DNA from: Balneola sp. MJW-20
GTDB lineage: Bacteria > Bacteroidota > Rhodothermia > Balneolales > Balneolaceae
Length of the DNA stretch: 64,000 nt
Reading direction: 5' to 3'
NCBI RefSeq assembly: GCF_040811775.1
Contig: NZ_JBFNXW010000001.1
Span: 620,001-684,000 of the forward strand
Part shown: positions 9,879 to 18,863 of the stretch, piece by piece
Numbering within the stretch: position 1 is the first letter of the stretch
Layout of the letters: each line of letters opens with the position of its first letter
Notes under the pieces: generated by a model
Database searches by the model: none
What the model was told of the DNA's origin: nothing
Seen by the model: the letters and a program-made list of their open reading frames with translations, nothing else
Position numbers and translations under genes: made by a program

Positions 9879-10764
9879 CGAGATAAGTTCAAAATATGCC
9901 TTTATAGTTAATCCGGCGGCAAAAAGTAACCGGGCGGTCAGACAATTTGAGAAGCTAAAGCCATTTATCTTAAGTGAATTTCCCAATGCAGGGATATTTC
10001 TTGCAAATAATGAACTTACAATAGAAGCTCTTTGCAAGGAAGCGATAAATAAATATGATCATATTATAGCCTGTGGTGGTGACGGCACAGTGCATATAAT
10101 CGGGGGAATACTGTATAACACGGATACGACATTAGGTATTTTACCCATAGGCAGTGGAAATGACATTGCTTTCAGCCTGGAATATCCAAAAGACCCTATA
10201 CAGGTCTTAAGATCCCTTAAGAACTATAAATCCGGCAACATTGATGTAATGAACGTTAATGGCATACCTGGTTTCAATACCATAGGCATAGGTTTAGATG
10301 GTTATATTAATCTATTGGCTAACAACAAATTAACGTTATTTAAAAAAGCAAGATACCTGGTCAGTGGTGCGGTAGCTTTGACTTTTTATCGTAAAAGAAA
10401 TTTTTCATTCTTTATTAATGAAGATCGCCTGAATTACCGGATAAAAGGATGGATGTTGTGTGCAGCTAATGGAAAAAGGGAAGGAGGCAGGTATCTGATC
10501 TCGCCATTAAGCGTTAATGATGATGGCCTGATCGATTTTATATTTTTAAAGGATATAAACAGACTAAAATTATTCAAGGAATTCATAAAACTGAGCCTGG
10601 GCTATACTTTTGACAAAAATATTATAGACCACCACACTGCACGAACAATGACCCTAGAAAATGCACAGGATTATCATATTCATATTGATGGTGAACAATA
10701 TGTTTTTAATGATGAACTGAATATTTCAGTCGATGCAGGAGGCTTAAGGGTGATCAGACCCTGA
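9871..10764 (+). CDS. Diacylglycerol kinase / YegS-like lipid kinase
   Basis: DAGK-catalytic-domain protein of 297 residues that phosphorylates diacylglycerol or a related lipid with ATP at the membrane face. It shows FIVNPAA (11-17), the ATP-binding CGGDGTV (68-74), LPIGSGNDIA (91-100) with the conserved asparagine and aspartate, FNTIGIGLDG, and in the C-terminal beta domain DDGLIDFIFLK and HIDGEQ. The TTG start overlaps the DUF952-like gene by 8 bases. Sphingosine/ceramide kinases share this fold, so the lipid is not certain. Confidence 0.88.
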   Translation: MTDEISSKYAFIVNPAAKSNRAVRQFEKLKPFILSEFPNAGIFLANNELTIEALCKEAINKYDHIIACGGDGTVHIIGGILYNTDTTLGILPIGSGNDIAFSLEYPKDPIQVLRSLKNYKSGNIDVMNVNGIPGFNTIGIGLDGYINLLANNKLTLFKKARYLVSGAVALTFYRKRNFSFFINEDRLNYRIKGWMLCAANGKREGGRYLISPLSVNDDGLIDFIFLKDINRLKLFKEFIKLSLGYTFDKNIIDHHTARTMTLENAQDYHIHIDGEQYVFNDELNISVDAGGLRVIRP

Positions 10765-10832
10765 ACCTTTTCATATTATCTTCATTATAGATAATTAGAC
10801 TCATGTATCCGCTATAATAACTGGAGGTTACT

Positions 10833-11513
10833 ATGAGATTACCGGTGAAACGACTACAAAGAAATGCTGATCTGAGATCCACATACACTATCCGTCTTGA
10901 GCTGGGTCTGATTCTGTCACTTTTGATTGCAATAAGCGGTTTTAAAGCAAATGTACAATTCAGTGATGATGGTGAAATTGTTCAAACTGAAAGACAAGAA
11001 GAAGTATATATTGAAGAAATTATCCAGACTAAACAGGAATTAAAGGCACCACCACCGCCAAAACCTGTTATTCCGGTGGAAGTTCCCAACGATGAGGTCA
11101 TTGAGAATGAATTAATTGATATCGACGCTGAACTGGACCTCGATGCAGCGATAGATCTGCCGGCACCTCCAAAACTTCCTGACGATGTTGAAAAATATGA
11201 AGAAGAAGTTTTTATCGTCGTGGAGCAGGCTCCTGAACTTATCGGTGGTTTGGCACACCTTCAATCCTTGATCACCTATCCGGAAATGGCTTTATTAGCC
11301 GGAATTGAAGGAAGAGTTGTTGTTCAGTTTATTGTGGACAAGGAAGGCAATGTCATTGATCCTGTGGTTATCCGGGGCATTGGGGGTGGTTGTGATGAAG
11401 AAGCTATTAATGCTGTAAAACAGGTTAAATTTAAGCCAGGAAGGCAAAGAGGGATTCCGGTCAGAGTTCGGTACAGCCTGCCAATTACCTTTTCTTTGAA
11501 GAATAAAAAATAA
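10833..11513 (+). CDS. tonB: TonB family protein
   Basis: Energises outer-membrane TonB-dependent receptors using the proton-motive force. Architecture: short basic cytoplasmic N-terminus, one membrane segment (about 22-38), an acidic and proline-rich periplasmic linker with PPPPKP (73-78), and the C-terminal TonB domain (about 135-226) with YPEMALLAGIEGRVVVQF and FKPGRQRGIPVRVRYSLPI. 226 residues is usual for Bacteroidota TonBs. A clear GGAGG site precedes the ATG by five bases. No ExbB/ExbD genes are in the window. Confidence 0.92.
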   Translation: MRLPVKRLQRNADLRSTYTIRLELGLILSLLIAISGFKANVQFSDDGEIVQTERQEEVYIEEIIQTKQELKAPPPPKPVIPVEVPNDEVIENELIDIDAELDLDAAIDLPAPPKLPDDVEKYEEEVFIVVEQAPELIGGLAHLQSLITYPEMALLAGIEGRVVVQFIVDKEGNVIDPVVIRGIGGGCDEEAINAVKQVKFKPGRQRGIPVRVRYSLPITFSLKNKK

Positions 11514-11526
11514 GTACAGGCTTGTA

Positions 11527-11552
11527 AACGGGGATCGGAATGGATTCCCGTT
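11527..11552. terminator. Hairpin between convergent tonB and response regulator
   Basis: A 10-base-pair inverted repeat (11527-11536 with 11543-11552, one G.U pair, 6-base loop) separates the convergent tonB and response regulator genes and overlaps the regulator's stop codon. There is only a short T stretch on either side, so termination efficiency is uncertain; it may serve both directions. Confidence 0.5.
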
Positions 11553-11910
11553 AATCTTTGACCTGATTCATTGAAGCCTGGAGTTCATCATAACTTACCG
11601 GCTTAATCAGATAGTCAACAAATTCGGTTTCTAAGGCACGTTCCCGGTTATAAGGATCAGAATTACCTGTGATAAATATCACAGGTATTGACAATCCTTT
11701 TTTTCTGATCTGTAACATAGCATCAATTCCATCCAGGTCATCCTCGAGCATGATATCCATGAGTATGAGGTCAGGAGATAATTCAACCGCGCTGCTGACA
11801 GCTTCAACTCCTTTAGAAACTGAACGAACAACATCAAATCCCATACGTTCAACCATTTTTGTCAACAGCAGGGACAATACTTTATCGTCTTCAACAATTA
11901 GAACTTCCAT
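11551..11910 (-). CDS. Single-domain response regulator (CheY-like receiver)
   Basis: 119-residue receiver domain with nothing attached. The acidic pocket EDD (7-9), phospho-acceptor Asp52 in LMDIM, Thr81 in FITGNSD and Lys103 in LIKPV are all present, so it should accept phosphate from a histidine kinase. The EDDLDGIDAM segment after the phospho-site is of the type seen in stand-alone receivers acting by protein contact. No kinase or output domain is adjacent, so the partner is encoded elsewhere. Confidence 0.9.
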   Translation of the reverse strand: MEVLIVEDDKVLSLLLTKMVERMGFDVVRSVSKGVEAVSSAVELSPDLILMDIMLEDDLDGIDAMLQIRKKGLSIPVIFITGNSDPYNRERALETEFVDYLIKPVSYDELQASMNQVKD

Positions 11911-12040
11911 GGACTTTGGGTGGATTTAAAATTATAACTAAGGTATTCAAATTAAAGATAAATGGATATATGTATCTGTTTCTATATATAAATGTCGTAT
12001 AATTTATATTATGTAAAGTTTAAAGTACCCATCACATCAT

Positions 12041-12514
12041 TTAATTATTCAGTTCTTCCAGTATATCTTGGATCGCTGCAAAATCAGGTAACTTACTTGC
12101 ATCATCCAGTACCTCTGAATACTGAATAACCCCTTCCCTGTCTATGACAAAAGCAGACCTTTTGGAAACTCCTACCATTCCATAAAAGTCATCATACAGG
12201 CATCCGTAATCTTTGCTTACTTCTTTGTTAAAATCACTTAGCAATGTAAAATTCAGGTTCTGGGATTCTTTGAATTCTTTAAGTGTAAAGAAACTGTCTA
12301 TACTTATTCCGATTACTTCTGCATCAAGAGCTTCGTAAAATTTCATGTTATCACGGGTATCGCACAGTTCTTTGATACAGGTACTGGAAAAAGCCAACGG
12401 GAAAAACAAAAGGACAATGTTCTTATCCTGGTTAACTTGATTCAATGATACCTTTTCCCCTTCTGTATTTTGAAGAATAAACTGAGGGGCTTTCATGCCT
12501 TCTTTAATTTTCAT
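12041..12514 (-). CDS. Peroxiredoxin, PrxQ/BCP type
   Basis: Thiol peroxidase of the AhpC/TSA superfamily, 157 residues. The peroxidatic cysteine is Cys46 in FPLAFSSTC (conserved Pro, Thr, Cys), and Cys51 five residues later is in the place of the PrxQ resolving cysteine, so it probably forms an intramolecular disulfide in the oxidised form. DREGVIQYSEV is the conserved C-terminal strand. Its start overlaps the upstream membrane protein gene by four bases, and it is the last gene of the der-nuoI unit. Confidence 0.88.
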   Translation of the reverse strand: MKIKEGMKAPQFILQNTEGEKVSLNQVNQDKNIVLLFFPLAFSSTCIKELCDTRDNMKFYEALDAEVIGISIDSFFTLKEFKESQNLNFTLLSDFNKEVSKDYGCLYDDFYGMVGVSKRSAFVIDREGVIQYSEVLDDASKLPDFAAIQDILEELNN

Positions 12515-13119
12515 TCCTGATGTTTTTTGATGTTTCGTTGATAAAAAGCTAATGACAATATCATAAATGCAGTACTGCTTATAATCTCAGGGACCCAGAA
12601 GCCTCCTGTTATCCATGTATTCAATTTAAACCAATAAAGTATATACGAAATGATCAACATTCCCATACCGCCAATAAAATAAGCTCGATATTGATTTTTG
12701 AAATGATCAAGACTGAACAGAATACAGGCACTTGCTATTGCACCTCCCTGGAATATTGCGCTGATAAGATCATTTATTACCAAAGATCTCATAACAAGAG
12801 GGAAAAAAAGAATACTTAGCAATGGTAATCCTGTAAGGTAAATCGGAAAGCGCGCAAAGATAGGTTTAGAATTCCGAATCATGACCAATAATGCACAAAT
12901 ACATAATACAATGGCCAGAAAATCAGTCCAAGTACCTAACAATTCTGTTTCAATAAGGCCTGTTATATCAAATAAATAGTATAGGCTGTATACATTCAGG
13001 CCTGCAATTAAAATAAGATAAACATTTACTCTTGAGTACAGGTAAGTGCGAATCAGCAGATAGTTACTGATCAGTGTGATCAGTATAATGTAGAGATCGA
13101 TCCACTGTTGAGCATTCAT
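12511..13119 (-). CDS. Uncharacterised multi-pass membrane protein
   Basis: I do not recognise the family. The 202 residues contain about six or seven hydrophobic segments (roughly 8-25, 32-50, 64-81, 91-108, 118-136, 145-162, 172-190) with short polar loops and a basic C-terminus (RNIKKHQE). No catalytic or cofactor motif stands out. It sits 2 bases after the DinB-like gene and overlaps the peroxiredoxin gene, so all three are translated together; a redox or stress role would be inference from neighbours only. Confidence 0.7.
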   Translation of the reverse strand: MNAQQWIDLYIILITLISNYLLIRTYLYSRVNVYLILIAGLNVYSLYYLFDITGLIETELLGTWTDFLAIVLCICALLVMIRNSKPIFARFPIYLTGLPLLSILFFPLVMRSLVINDLISAIFQGGAIASACILFSLDHFKNQYRAYFIGGMGMLIISYILYWFKLNTWITGGFWVPEIISSTAFMILSLAFYQRNIKKHQE

Positions 13120-13121
13120 TA

Positions 13122-13652
13122 TCAGCCGTTTTGACTGCGACTCTCAAGTTCTCGCTGAACCTGTTTATCATTCTGATAGGTTAAGACCAGATCCGCAATT
13201 TCTTTCAGAACCCTCCTCTCCCGGTTTACCATCTCTCTGGCAAAATCGTATAAAGAGAGATCGTACTTTCCTTTCTTTATACTTCGATCCCAGTCGATCA
13301 ACTGAATATTCCTGATCAGATTAAGTAATGCAGCTCTGTGTTTTGATATCTTATATAAAACCTTCTGAACATCTTTTGAGTCATCTTTGTCTACTTCAAA
13401 AGTTTCTTCGGGATCTGTGTATGAATTCAGATTGATTGGTCTGGTGCTCTGAAATACGTCTTCAATTACTTTTCTGTAGTATTCCTGTTGTGCGTGGTCC
13501 AGAAATAATAAGGTTTCAATAATGGAGCGCCCAGCGGGAGGTTTTTGGCTATATGGCACGTTCTCAATAACATATTTTAAGGCGTCGGCCTCATGCTCCA
13601 GATATGCTATATCCTCGATTAAACTATTAACCTGAGTCTGTGTGACGTCCAT
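13122..13652 (-). CDS. DinB-like four-helix protein, probably metal-free
   Basis: 176-residue all-helical protein resembling the DinB/YfiT fold: an N-terminal helix pair with a histidine (His53 in FLDHAQQEYY) and a C-terminal helix (FAREMVNRERRVLKEIADL). In DinB proteins that last helix supplies two more metal ligands (HxxxH); here the corresponding positions are Asn/Arg/Lys, so a metal-dependent thiol S-transferase reaction is unlikely. The family assignment rests on helix pattern and position of His53 and is tentative. It lies 15 bases after nuoI. Confidence 0.55.
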   Translation of the reverse strand: MDVTQTQVNSLIEDIAYLEHEADALKYVIENVPYSQKPPAGRSIIETLLFLDHAQQEYYRKVIEDVFQSTRPINLNSYTDPEETFEVDKDDSKDVQKVLYKISKHRAALLNLIRNIQLIDWDRSIKKGKYDLSLYDFAREMVNRERRVLKEIADLVLTYQNDKQVQRELESRSQNG

Positions 13653-13667
13653 ATAAATGATTGTTTT

Positions 13668-14354
13668 TTATGACCAGCTCTTTGATGCAGGTGTAGAATC
13701 GTTTCTTTTTTGTTGTTCCACCATATCTACAAGGGAGAGTCCGGTATTCCAGTCACGATCTCTGTCTCTTACGGAGTGAATATTGTTTTCTTCCTGGAAA
13801 TCCCAAAATGAACCGAACTGACGATTCTTATAGTTACGCAGGTATTCGAGTCTCTCGCTAAGATCTTCTTTTGGGACAAGTAAACGAGGTTTATCATAAA
13901 TAGCATCTTCTCTTGACTCAAATACTATGTCATAATCTTTACTCATGACAATGGCTTCTTCAGGGCAAACCTCCTCACAATAACCACAATAAATGCATCT
14001 GAGCATATTGATCTCAAAGAAGTCCGGATAACGCTCTTTTTCATCATCAGTTTCAGAAGCCTGCATACTTATTGCAAGTGGCGGGCATGCTCTTGCGCAT
14101 AACCCACATGCGACACATCTCTCCTTTCCATGGTCTTCTACAAGCACCGGTCTTCCACGGAAGATCGCAGGCGGATCCCATTTTTCCTCGGGATAATTCA
14201 TAGTGAACTTAGGCTTGAACATTTGCTTGAATGAATACCAAAGCCCTTTGAAGATTTCAGGGAGATATAATTTCTCCAGGAAATTGAGTTTTCTCTCATT
14301 CTTATAGTTCTCGCTAAGTGCGTTAACAACCGGTTTTTCGAGGTTCTTAGCCAT
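13668..14354 (-). CDS. nuoI: NADH-quinone oxidoreductase subunit I (two 4Fe-4S ferredoxin-type)
   Basis: Ferredoxin-like peripheral-arm subunit of respiratory complex I that passes electrons toward NuoB. Two complete cluster motifs are visible: Cys80, 83, 86, 90 and Cys120, 123, 126, 130, each CxxCxxCxxxCP. The N-terminal [11 protein letters not shown] and the TMNYPEEK segment preceding the first cluster are NuoI features. At 228 residues it is somewhat long, with a C-terminal extension (about 175-228) rich in charged residues. No other nuo gene is within the window, so it is separated from the rest of the complex genes or they lie far away. Confidence 0.9.
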   Translation of the reverse strand: MAKNLEKPVVNALSENYKNERKLNFLEKLYLPEIFKGLWYSFKQMFKPKFTMNYPEEKWDPPAIFRGRPVLVEDHGKERCVACGLCARACPPLAISMQASETDDEKERYPDFFEINMLRCIYCGYCEEVCPEEAIVMSKDYDIVFESREDAIYDKPRLLVPKEDLSERLEYLRNYKNRQFGSFWDFQEENNIHSVRDRDRDWNTGLSLVDMVEQQKRNDSTPASKSWS

Positions 14355-14445
14355 TCGACATTTATAGAATTAATTCACTTATTTCAGCGCCGAAAAATAA
14401 ACCTTTGAAGACTATACATCAAAGATTAATCTGTAATTAGATAAA

Positions 14446-15756
14446 TTATTTTTGGCGGAATACCATCGTTATTGGAACACCGGTAAACTCGTAACGTTCC
14501 CGGATCTTATTCTCCAGAAACCTGCGGTAATTTGCGGGAAGATCGTGTGGACTATTCATAAAGAACTTAAATACCGGCGGATTGCTTTGAACCTGAGAGG
14601 CATATTGGATCTTTAGCTGTTTTCCTCTCTTCATAGGTAATGGCTTCTCCTTAAGAGTTTGCTCAAGAAAATTATTGAACTCTGAGGTTGAGATCTGTTT
14701 ATTCCTTTGCTCAAGTACCATGTCTGCAGTTTCGATCACTTTGTGAATCCGCTTTTTGTTCAAAGCAGATATGGTTATGATCGGAACGTAATCTAGCATT
14801 GGAACGGATTCATAGATATAATTCTCAAATTCACGGACAGTCATGGTGTCCTTTTCAGGTACCAGGTCCCACTTATTAAGAACAATTACCAAACCTTTGT
14901 TAAATCTTTCAGCTTCCTTAAGTACTCTTTTATCCTGAGCATCAAAGCCCCTCATGGAATCAAGCAACAGTACTGCTACATCACACTCCCGAATAGCTCT
15001 GTCGGTTCTGACCGTACTGTAAAATTCAATATTTTCCTTCACCTTGGTTCTCTTTCTGAGACCAGCTGTGTCTACAAGCACATACTCTTTGCCTTCATAT
15101 TCAAGTAAGGAGTCAATAGAATCACGGGTAGTACCGGCAATTTCAGTTACAATAGAGCGATCGTCATTCAACAGTGCGTTGAATAAGCTGCTTTTACCCA
15201 CATTGGGGCGTCCGATAAAAGCGAGTTTTGGAATATCTTTGGTAACCGGATCTTCTTCCTTTTCCGGAAGCAGTTCCACTACCCTGTCAAGCAATTCACC
15301 GGTACCTGTACCACTTATAGAGGAAACCGGAAAGATTTCTTCAAAACCCAACTCATAGAATTCGGATGAGTTCAGTCTTCTTTCCTCATTATCAGCTTTG
15401 TTAGCAACGATCAGAACAGGTTTATCCTCAGATCTTAAAAGACTTGCTACCGATTTATCCAGAGTGTTGATTCCTGATTCGGTATCAACCACAAATAAGA
15501 TCAGGTCTGATTCTTCAAGCGCAATATGAACCTGCTCTCTGATTCCCTGGATCATCACATCCATTTCATCCGGAAGATAACCCCCTGTGTCGATCACCGT
15601 AAAATCGACTCCGTTCCAGTAGGTTTCTCCATAATGACGATCTCTGGTAACACCATATTCGTCATGTACTATTGCTTTTCTCTTACCGATAAGGCGGTTA
15701 AAGAAGGTAGACTTCCCGACATTAGGACGTCCTACTATTGAAACTACTGGGAGCAT
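14446..15756 (-). CDS. der: Ribosome-assembly GTPase Der (EngA)
   Basis: Tandem GTPase needed for 50S ribosome maturation. The 436 residues carry two G domains: first GRPNVGKST (8-16), DTGGY and NKAD; second GRPNVGKSS, DTAGLRKR and NKWD, followed by the KH-like C-terminal domain with KQLKIQYASQV and PHDLPANYRRFLEN. Length and motif set are canonical. The start lies 67 bases from the divergent small membrane protein gene; nuoI follows 91 bases downstream on the same strand. Confidence 0.96.
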   Translation of the reverse strand: MLPVVSIVGRPNVGKSTFFNRLIGKRKAIVHDEYGVTRDRHYGETYWNGVDFTVIDTGGYLPDEMDVMIQGIREQVHIALEESDLILFVVDTESGINTLDKSVASLLRSEDKPVLIVANKADNEERRLNSSEFYELGFEEIFPVSSISGTGTGELLDRVVELLPEKEEDPVTKDIPKLAFIGRPNVGKSSLFNALLNDDRSIVTEIAGTTRDSIDSLLEYEGKEYVLVDTAGLRKRTKVKENIEFYSTVRTDRAIRECDVAVLLLDSMRGFDAQDKRVLKEAERFNKGLVIVLNKWDLVPEKDTMTVREFENYIYESVPMLDYVPIITISALNKKRIHKVIETADMVLEQRNKQISTSEFNNFLEQTLKEKPLPMKRGKQLKIQYASQVQSNPPVFKFFMNSPHDLPANYRRFLENKIRERYEFTGVPITMVFRQK

Positions 15757-15823
15757 TTGTGCGGTTTGATTGTTAGATTAATTATCGAACTGAAACTAAG
15801 CATTATTTTGCACTTTATAAGTT

Positions 15824-16063
15824 ATGCTTCAAAGCTTTTATGAGAATCTGGGATTTTTAGGCGCACTCCTGTTCTCACTATTCTTATTCATTTTTTTCAT
15901 TTTCTGGATTGCCGGTGTTGCGGGCATAACCCTTCCGTATGACGGTGGGCGAAAAAAAGCGAATCACTGGCAGGTCGTTGTCGCAGTATTGATACCTCTG
16001 TATCCTGTGTTATGGCTTATCTCAGATATGTATATGCAACATAAATACATGAGCAAGGATTGA
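15824..16063 (+). CDS. Small two-pass membrane protein
   Basis: 79 residues with two hydrophobic segments (about 9-36 and 49-67) joined by a short polar loop that contains YDGGRKKANHW. I do not recognise it. It diverges from der and its stop codon directly abuts the stop of the convergent helicase gene (no base between them). Confidence 0.6.
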   Translation: MLQSFYENLGFLGALLFSLFLFIFFIFWIAGVAGITLPYDGGRKKANHWQVVVAVLIPLYPVLWLISDMYMQHKYMSKD

Positions 16064-18085
16064 TCAACTGCTGATCTGTGGTGGATTACCTCCTTCCAGT
16101 TGTTCAGGCTCATCTTCCTGAACCAGTTGCCACTCTTCCACTAAAGCTTCCTTCAGTTCACTTAAGAACCTGGATGGTTTTGTGAAATAATCCCCGTATA
16201 CGGACTGTGCGAGAACCGGGTGAGTATAATACAGCATATCTTTAGCCCTGGTTGTTGCAACATACATAAGTCTCAATTCCTCATCGAGTGACTCGGGATC
16301 TTCAACTGAGTAAGACGAAGGTATAATACCGTCCAGGCATTGCATTAAAACAACATGATTCCATTCCAGTCCTTTTGCAGAATGGATCGTACTTAAGATC
16401 AATGGATTTTCCTCTTTTTGTTTTTGCTCTGTATCTACTGCAGTAGCTGTAATGGGATCCAGAGCCAATTCCTCAAGCATTGCAGGCAAACTTGCAAAGT
16501 TCACTGATATATTAACAAAAGCCTCTAAGTCCTTCAGCCGCTTTGGATAATCATCATACCTTTTTTTACAAAAATCACGATAATACTCTACAATACGCTC
16601 AACGATCTCTGATATGGCAGGGTCATCTTTTTTAATTCCGGTTAACAAAATGCTCAATGCTTTTAACTGATCCATATATGACTTTGTAGCTGCTTCGCTC
16701 TGATCCAGTGCATAAGGAGATTTGGAAATACGTATCCATTCAAACAGGTCTTCCGCTGTTTTAGGACCAATACCATCCAGAAGCATCAGAACCCGATTCC
16801 ATGCAATTGTATCCATAGGATTAACGAGCACCCTGATATGAGCCAAAATATCCTTTATATGGGCAGCTTCTGTAAATTTCTGACCTCCGAATTTCACAAA
16901 TGGAATATTTTTGCGATTCAATTCGACTTCCAGGTCATATGAATCCCTCCCATTTCTGAAGAGAATTGCAATCTGGTTTAATTCTGATCCGTTTTCTCTA
17001 AGCTGAAGAACTAATTGACTGATAAAGTCAGATTGTTCGTGTTCACTACTGGTCTTTACCAATGCGGGCAGATCGCCATCCTCTTTATTTGAGTAGAGGT
17101 TCTTATCAAATTTATAATTTGCCTGATCAAGTAAATTATTAGCAATATTCAGGATCTGATTTGTCGAACGATAATTTTCCTCCAGCTTTATCAGCTTTGT
17201 ACCTTCAAATCTATCCGGAAAATCCATGATATTTCGATGATCGGCTCCCCGAAAAGAGTAAATGCTTTGAGCGTCATCACCGACGGCCATAATATTCTTA
17301 TGTACACTGCAAAAAAGGTCAGTCAGTTCCGCCTGTAATTTATTGGTATCCTGGTACTCATCTACCATAACATGCAGATTCCCGGACGCTACTTTAATTC
17401 TCAGTTCTTCGTTTTTTACCAGCAGATCCCGAGTCTTGAGTAAAAGGTCATCGAAGTCCATGACCCTGTTCTTCTCTTTATAGTCGGCATAAGCTATACC
17501 AATTTTTTCGATCTGCTCCTCTAGATCCAGAAACTGTGGGTAATATTCCTCCAAAACGATCCTCAGATCCAGGTACTTATTTATAGTAGTGCTGATAATA
17601 TTTTGAAGCGTTCTCTTATTGGGAAATCTTTTATTCTGTTTATGGAATCCAAGCTGATTCCGCACCCATTGAATGACCTCAAGAGAATCTGCGGTATCAA
17701 TTATGGTAAAATTATCCGGGAAGCCTATATGCTCTGCATAGCGATGAAGCAGCATGCTGCAGTAATAATGAAAGGTTCCACCCTGTACCCTTCTGCAGCG
17801 CTCATCAAGTATATTACTGGCTCTGTCGAGCATTTCCTGTGCGGCCCTTCTTGTAAAGGTAAGAAGCAGAATTTGAGAAGGATCCACTCCGCTTTCTACC
17901 AGTCTCGCAACACGGTAAACGAGTGTACGGGTTTTTCCGGTACCTGCACCGGCAACAACCAAAGCTGGACCGTGTTCATGAAATACCGCTTCTGCTTGCT
18001 GAGGATTTAATAGATCCTCGTATTTGATCGAATAATCAGACCTCTTTTTTGCGGATTCATCTTTTTTCAGCACAAATTTCTTCAT
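16064..18085 (-). CDS. UvrD/Rep/PcrA-type ATP-dependent DNA helicase
   Basis: Superfamily 1A 3'-5' helicase of 673 residues. Motif I is AGAGTGKT (45-52), then MDFDDLLL, motif II with VDEYQDTN, motif III GDDAQSIYSFRGA, motif IV-like LEENYRSTNQIL, motif V STIHSAKGLEW and motif VI RLMYVATTRAKD. It is shorter than UvrD (about 720) and ends in an acidic tail (EEWQLVQEDEPEQ). Role in repair or replication-fork processing is family knowledge. The gene stands alone on the - strand, divergent from tdk. Confidence 0.93.
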   Translation of the reverse strand: MKKFVLKKDESAKKRSDYSIKYEDLLNPQQAEAVFHEHGPALVVAGAGTGKTRTLVYRVARLVESGVDPSQILLLTFTRRAAQEMLDRASNILDERCRRVQGGTFHYYCSMLLHRYAEHIGFPDNFTIIDTADSLEVIQWVRNQLGFHKQNKRFPNKRTLQNIISTTINKYLDLRIVLEEYYPQFLDLEEQIEKIGIAYADYKEKNRVMDFDDLLLKTRDLLVKNEELRIKVASGNLHVMVDEYQDTNKLQAELTDLFCSVHKNIMAVGDDAQSIYSFRGADHRNIMDFPDRFEGTKLIKLEENYRSTNQILNIANNLLDQANYKFDKNLYSNKEDGDLPALVKTSSEHEQSDFISQLVLQLRENGSELNQIAILFRNGRDSYDLEVELNRKNIPFVKFGGQKFTEAAHIKDILAHIRVLVNPMDTIAWNRVLMLLDGIGPKTAEDLFEWIRISKSPYALDQSEAATKSYMDQLKALSILLTGIKKDDPAISEIVERIVEYYRDFCKKRYDDYPKRLKDLEAFVNISVNFASLPAMLEELALDPITATAVDTEQKQKEENPLILSTIHSAKGLEWNHVVLMQCLDGIIPSSYSVEDPESLDEELRLMYVATTRAKDMLYYTHPVLAQSVYGDYFTKPSRFLSELKEALVEEWQLVQEDEPEQLEGGNPPQISS

Positions 18086-18209
18086 GTCCTGAAATTAGGG
18101 AAACTAATGGGTATGTAAAAATTATGTGCGGAATTAGTTTTTCCAATTGTCCGAATACCCGAATATATTCCAACCTTGAAATCTAATTCTAATGAAAGAA
18201 TATATCTGA

Positions 18210-18857
18210 ATGATTAATGAACCATCCTTCGCTCCAAGGGATTTTGGATGGATAGAAGTTGTTTGCGGAGGCATGTTCAGCGGGAAGACCGAGGAACTCA
18301 TCAGAAGAGCAAAAAGAGCCCATATTGCCGGTCAAAAGGTAATTGTGGTTAAACCTGCACTGGATAAAAGATATAGTGAGGACGAGGTTGTATCTCATAA
18401 TGAAACCGCTCTCCCCAGTATATTAGTTGACACCGCCGATCAGATCGTTCTTCTCACGGGTAATGCCAGAGTTATCTGTATTGATGAAGCACAGTTTTTT
18501 GATGACAGAATTGTAGATGTCGCCAACAGCCTTGCGGATGATGGCAAAAGAGTTATAATAGCCGGGTTGGATATGGATTATCTCGGTAAACCATTCGGAC
18601 CTATGCCCTTCCTTCTTGCAATAGCAGAGTACGTAACCAAATTACACGCTGTTTGCTCAGAAAGTGGTGCACTTGCTCATTATTCACAGAGAGTAGTTGA
18701 AAATAAGGAGCAGGTCCTGGTAGGAGAATATGATTCTTATGAGCCAAGAGCACGCCATTGCTTCAGGCCTCCGGTAGATGAAAGAAAAGGAAAACCTATA
18801 CTACCCTTTCATCATCATACAGTAGACAATAAAGAAGAAATAACAGATAAAGAATAG
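18210..18857 (+). CDS. tdk: Thymidine kinase (TK1 type)
   Basis: Phosphorylates thymidine with ATP in pyrimidine salvage. Walker A is GGMFSGKT (20-27), Walker B/catalytic segment is IDEAQFF (91-97), and DMDYLGKPFG plus YVTKLHAVC match TK1. Of the four zinc-lasso cysteines only Cys149 (VCSESG) and Cys184 (RHC) are recognisable; the partners are replaced, so a zinc site may be absent. A concentrative nucleoside transporter gene follows six bases later, so uptake and phosphorylation are coupled. Confidence 0.92.
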   Translation: MINEPSFAPRDFGWIEVVCGGMFSGKTEELIRRAKRAHIAGQKVIVVKPALDKRYSEDEVVSHNETALPSILVDTADQIVLLTGNARVICIDEAQFFDDRIVDVANSLADDGKRVIIAGLDMDYLGKPFGPMPFLLAIAEYVTKLHAVCSESGALAHYSQRVVENKEQVLVGEYDSYEPRARHCFRPPVDERKGKPILPFHHHTVDNKEEITDKE

Positions 18858-18863
18858 GATAGA

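Noticed and set aside
10775..10795. AT-rich 7 bp hairpin after the lipid kinase gene as terminator
   Set aside because: No T-run follows and the stem contains a single G-C pair type; too weak to list.
10813..10818. Perfect TATAAT ahead of tonB
   Set aside because: There is no TTGACA-like element at 16-18 bases and a start from it would overlap the Shine-Dalgarno, so it is more likely chance in AT-rich sequence.
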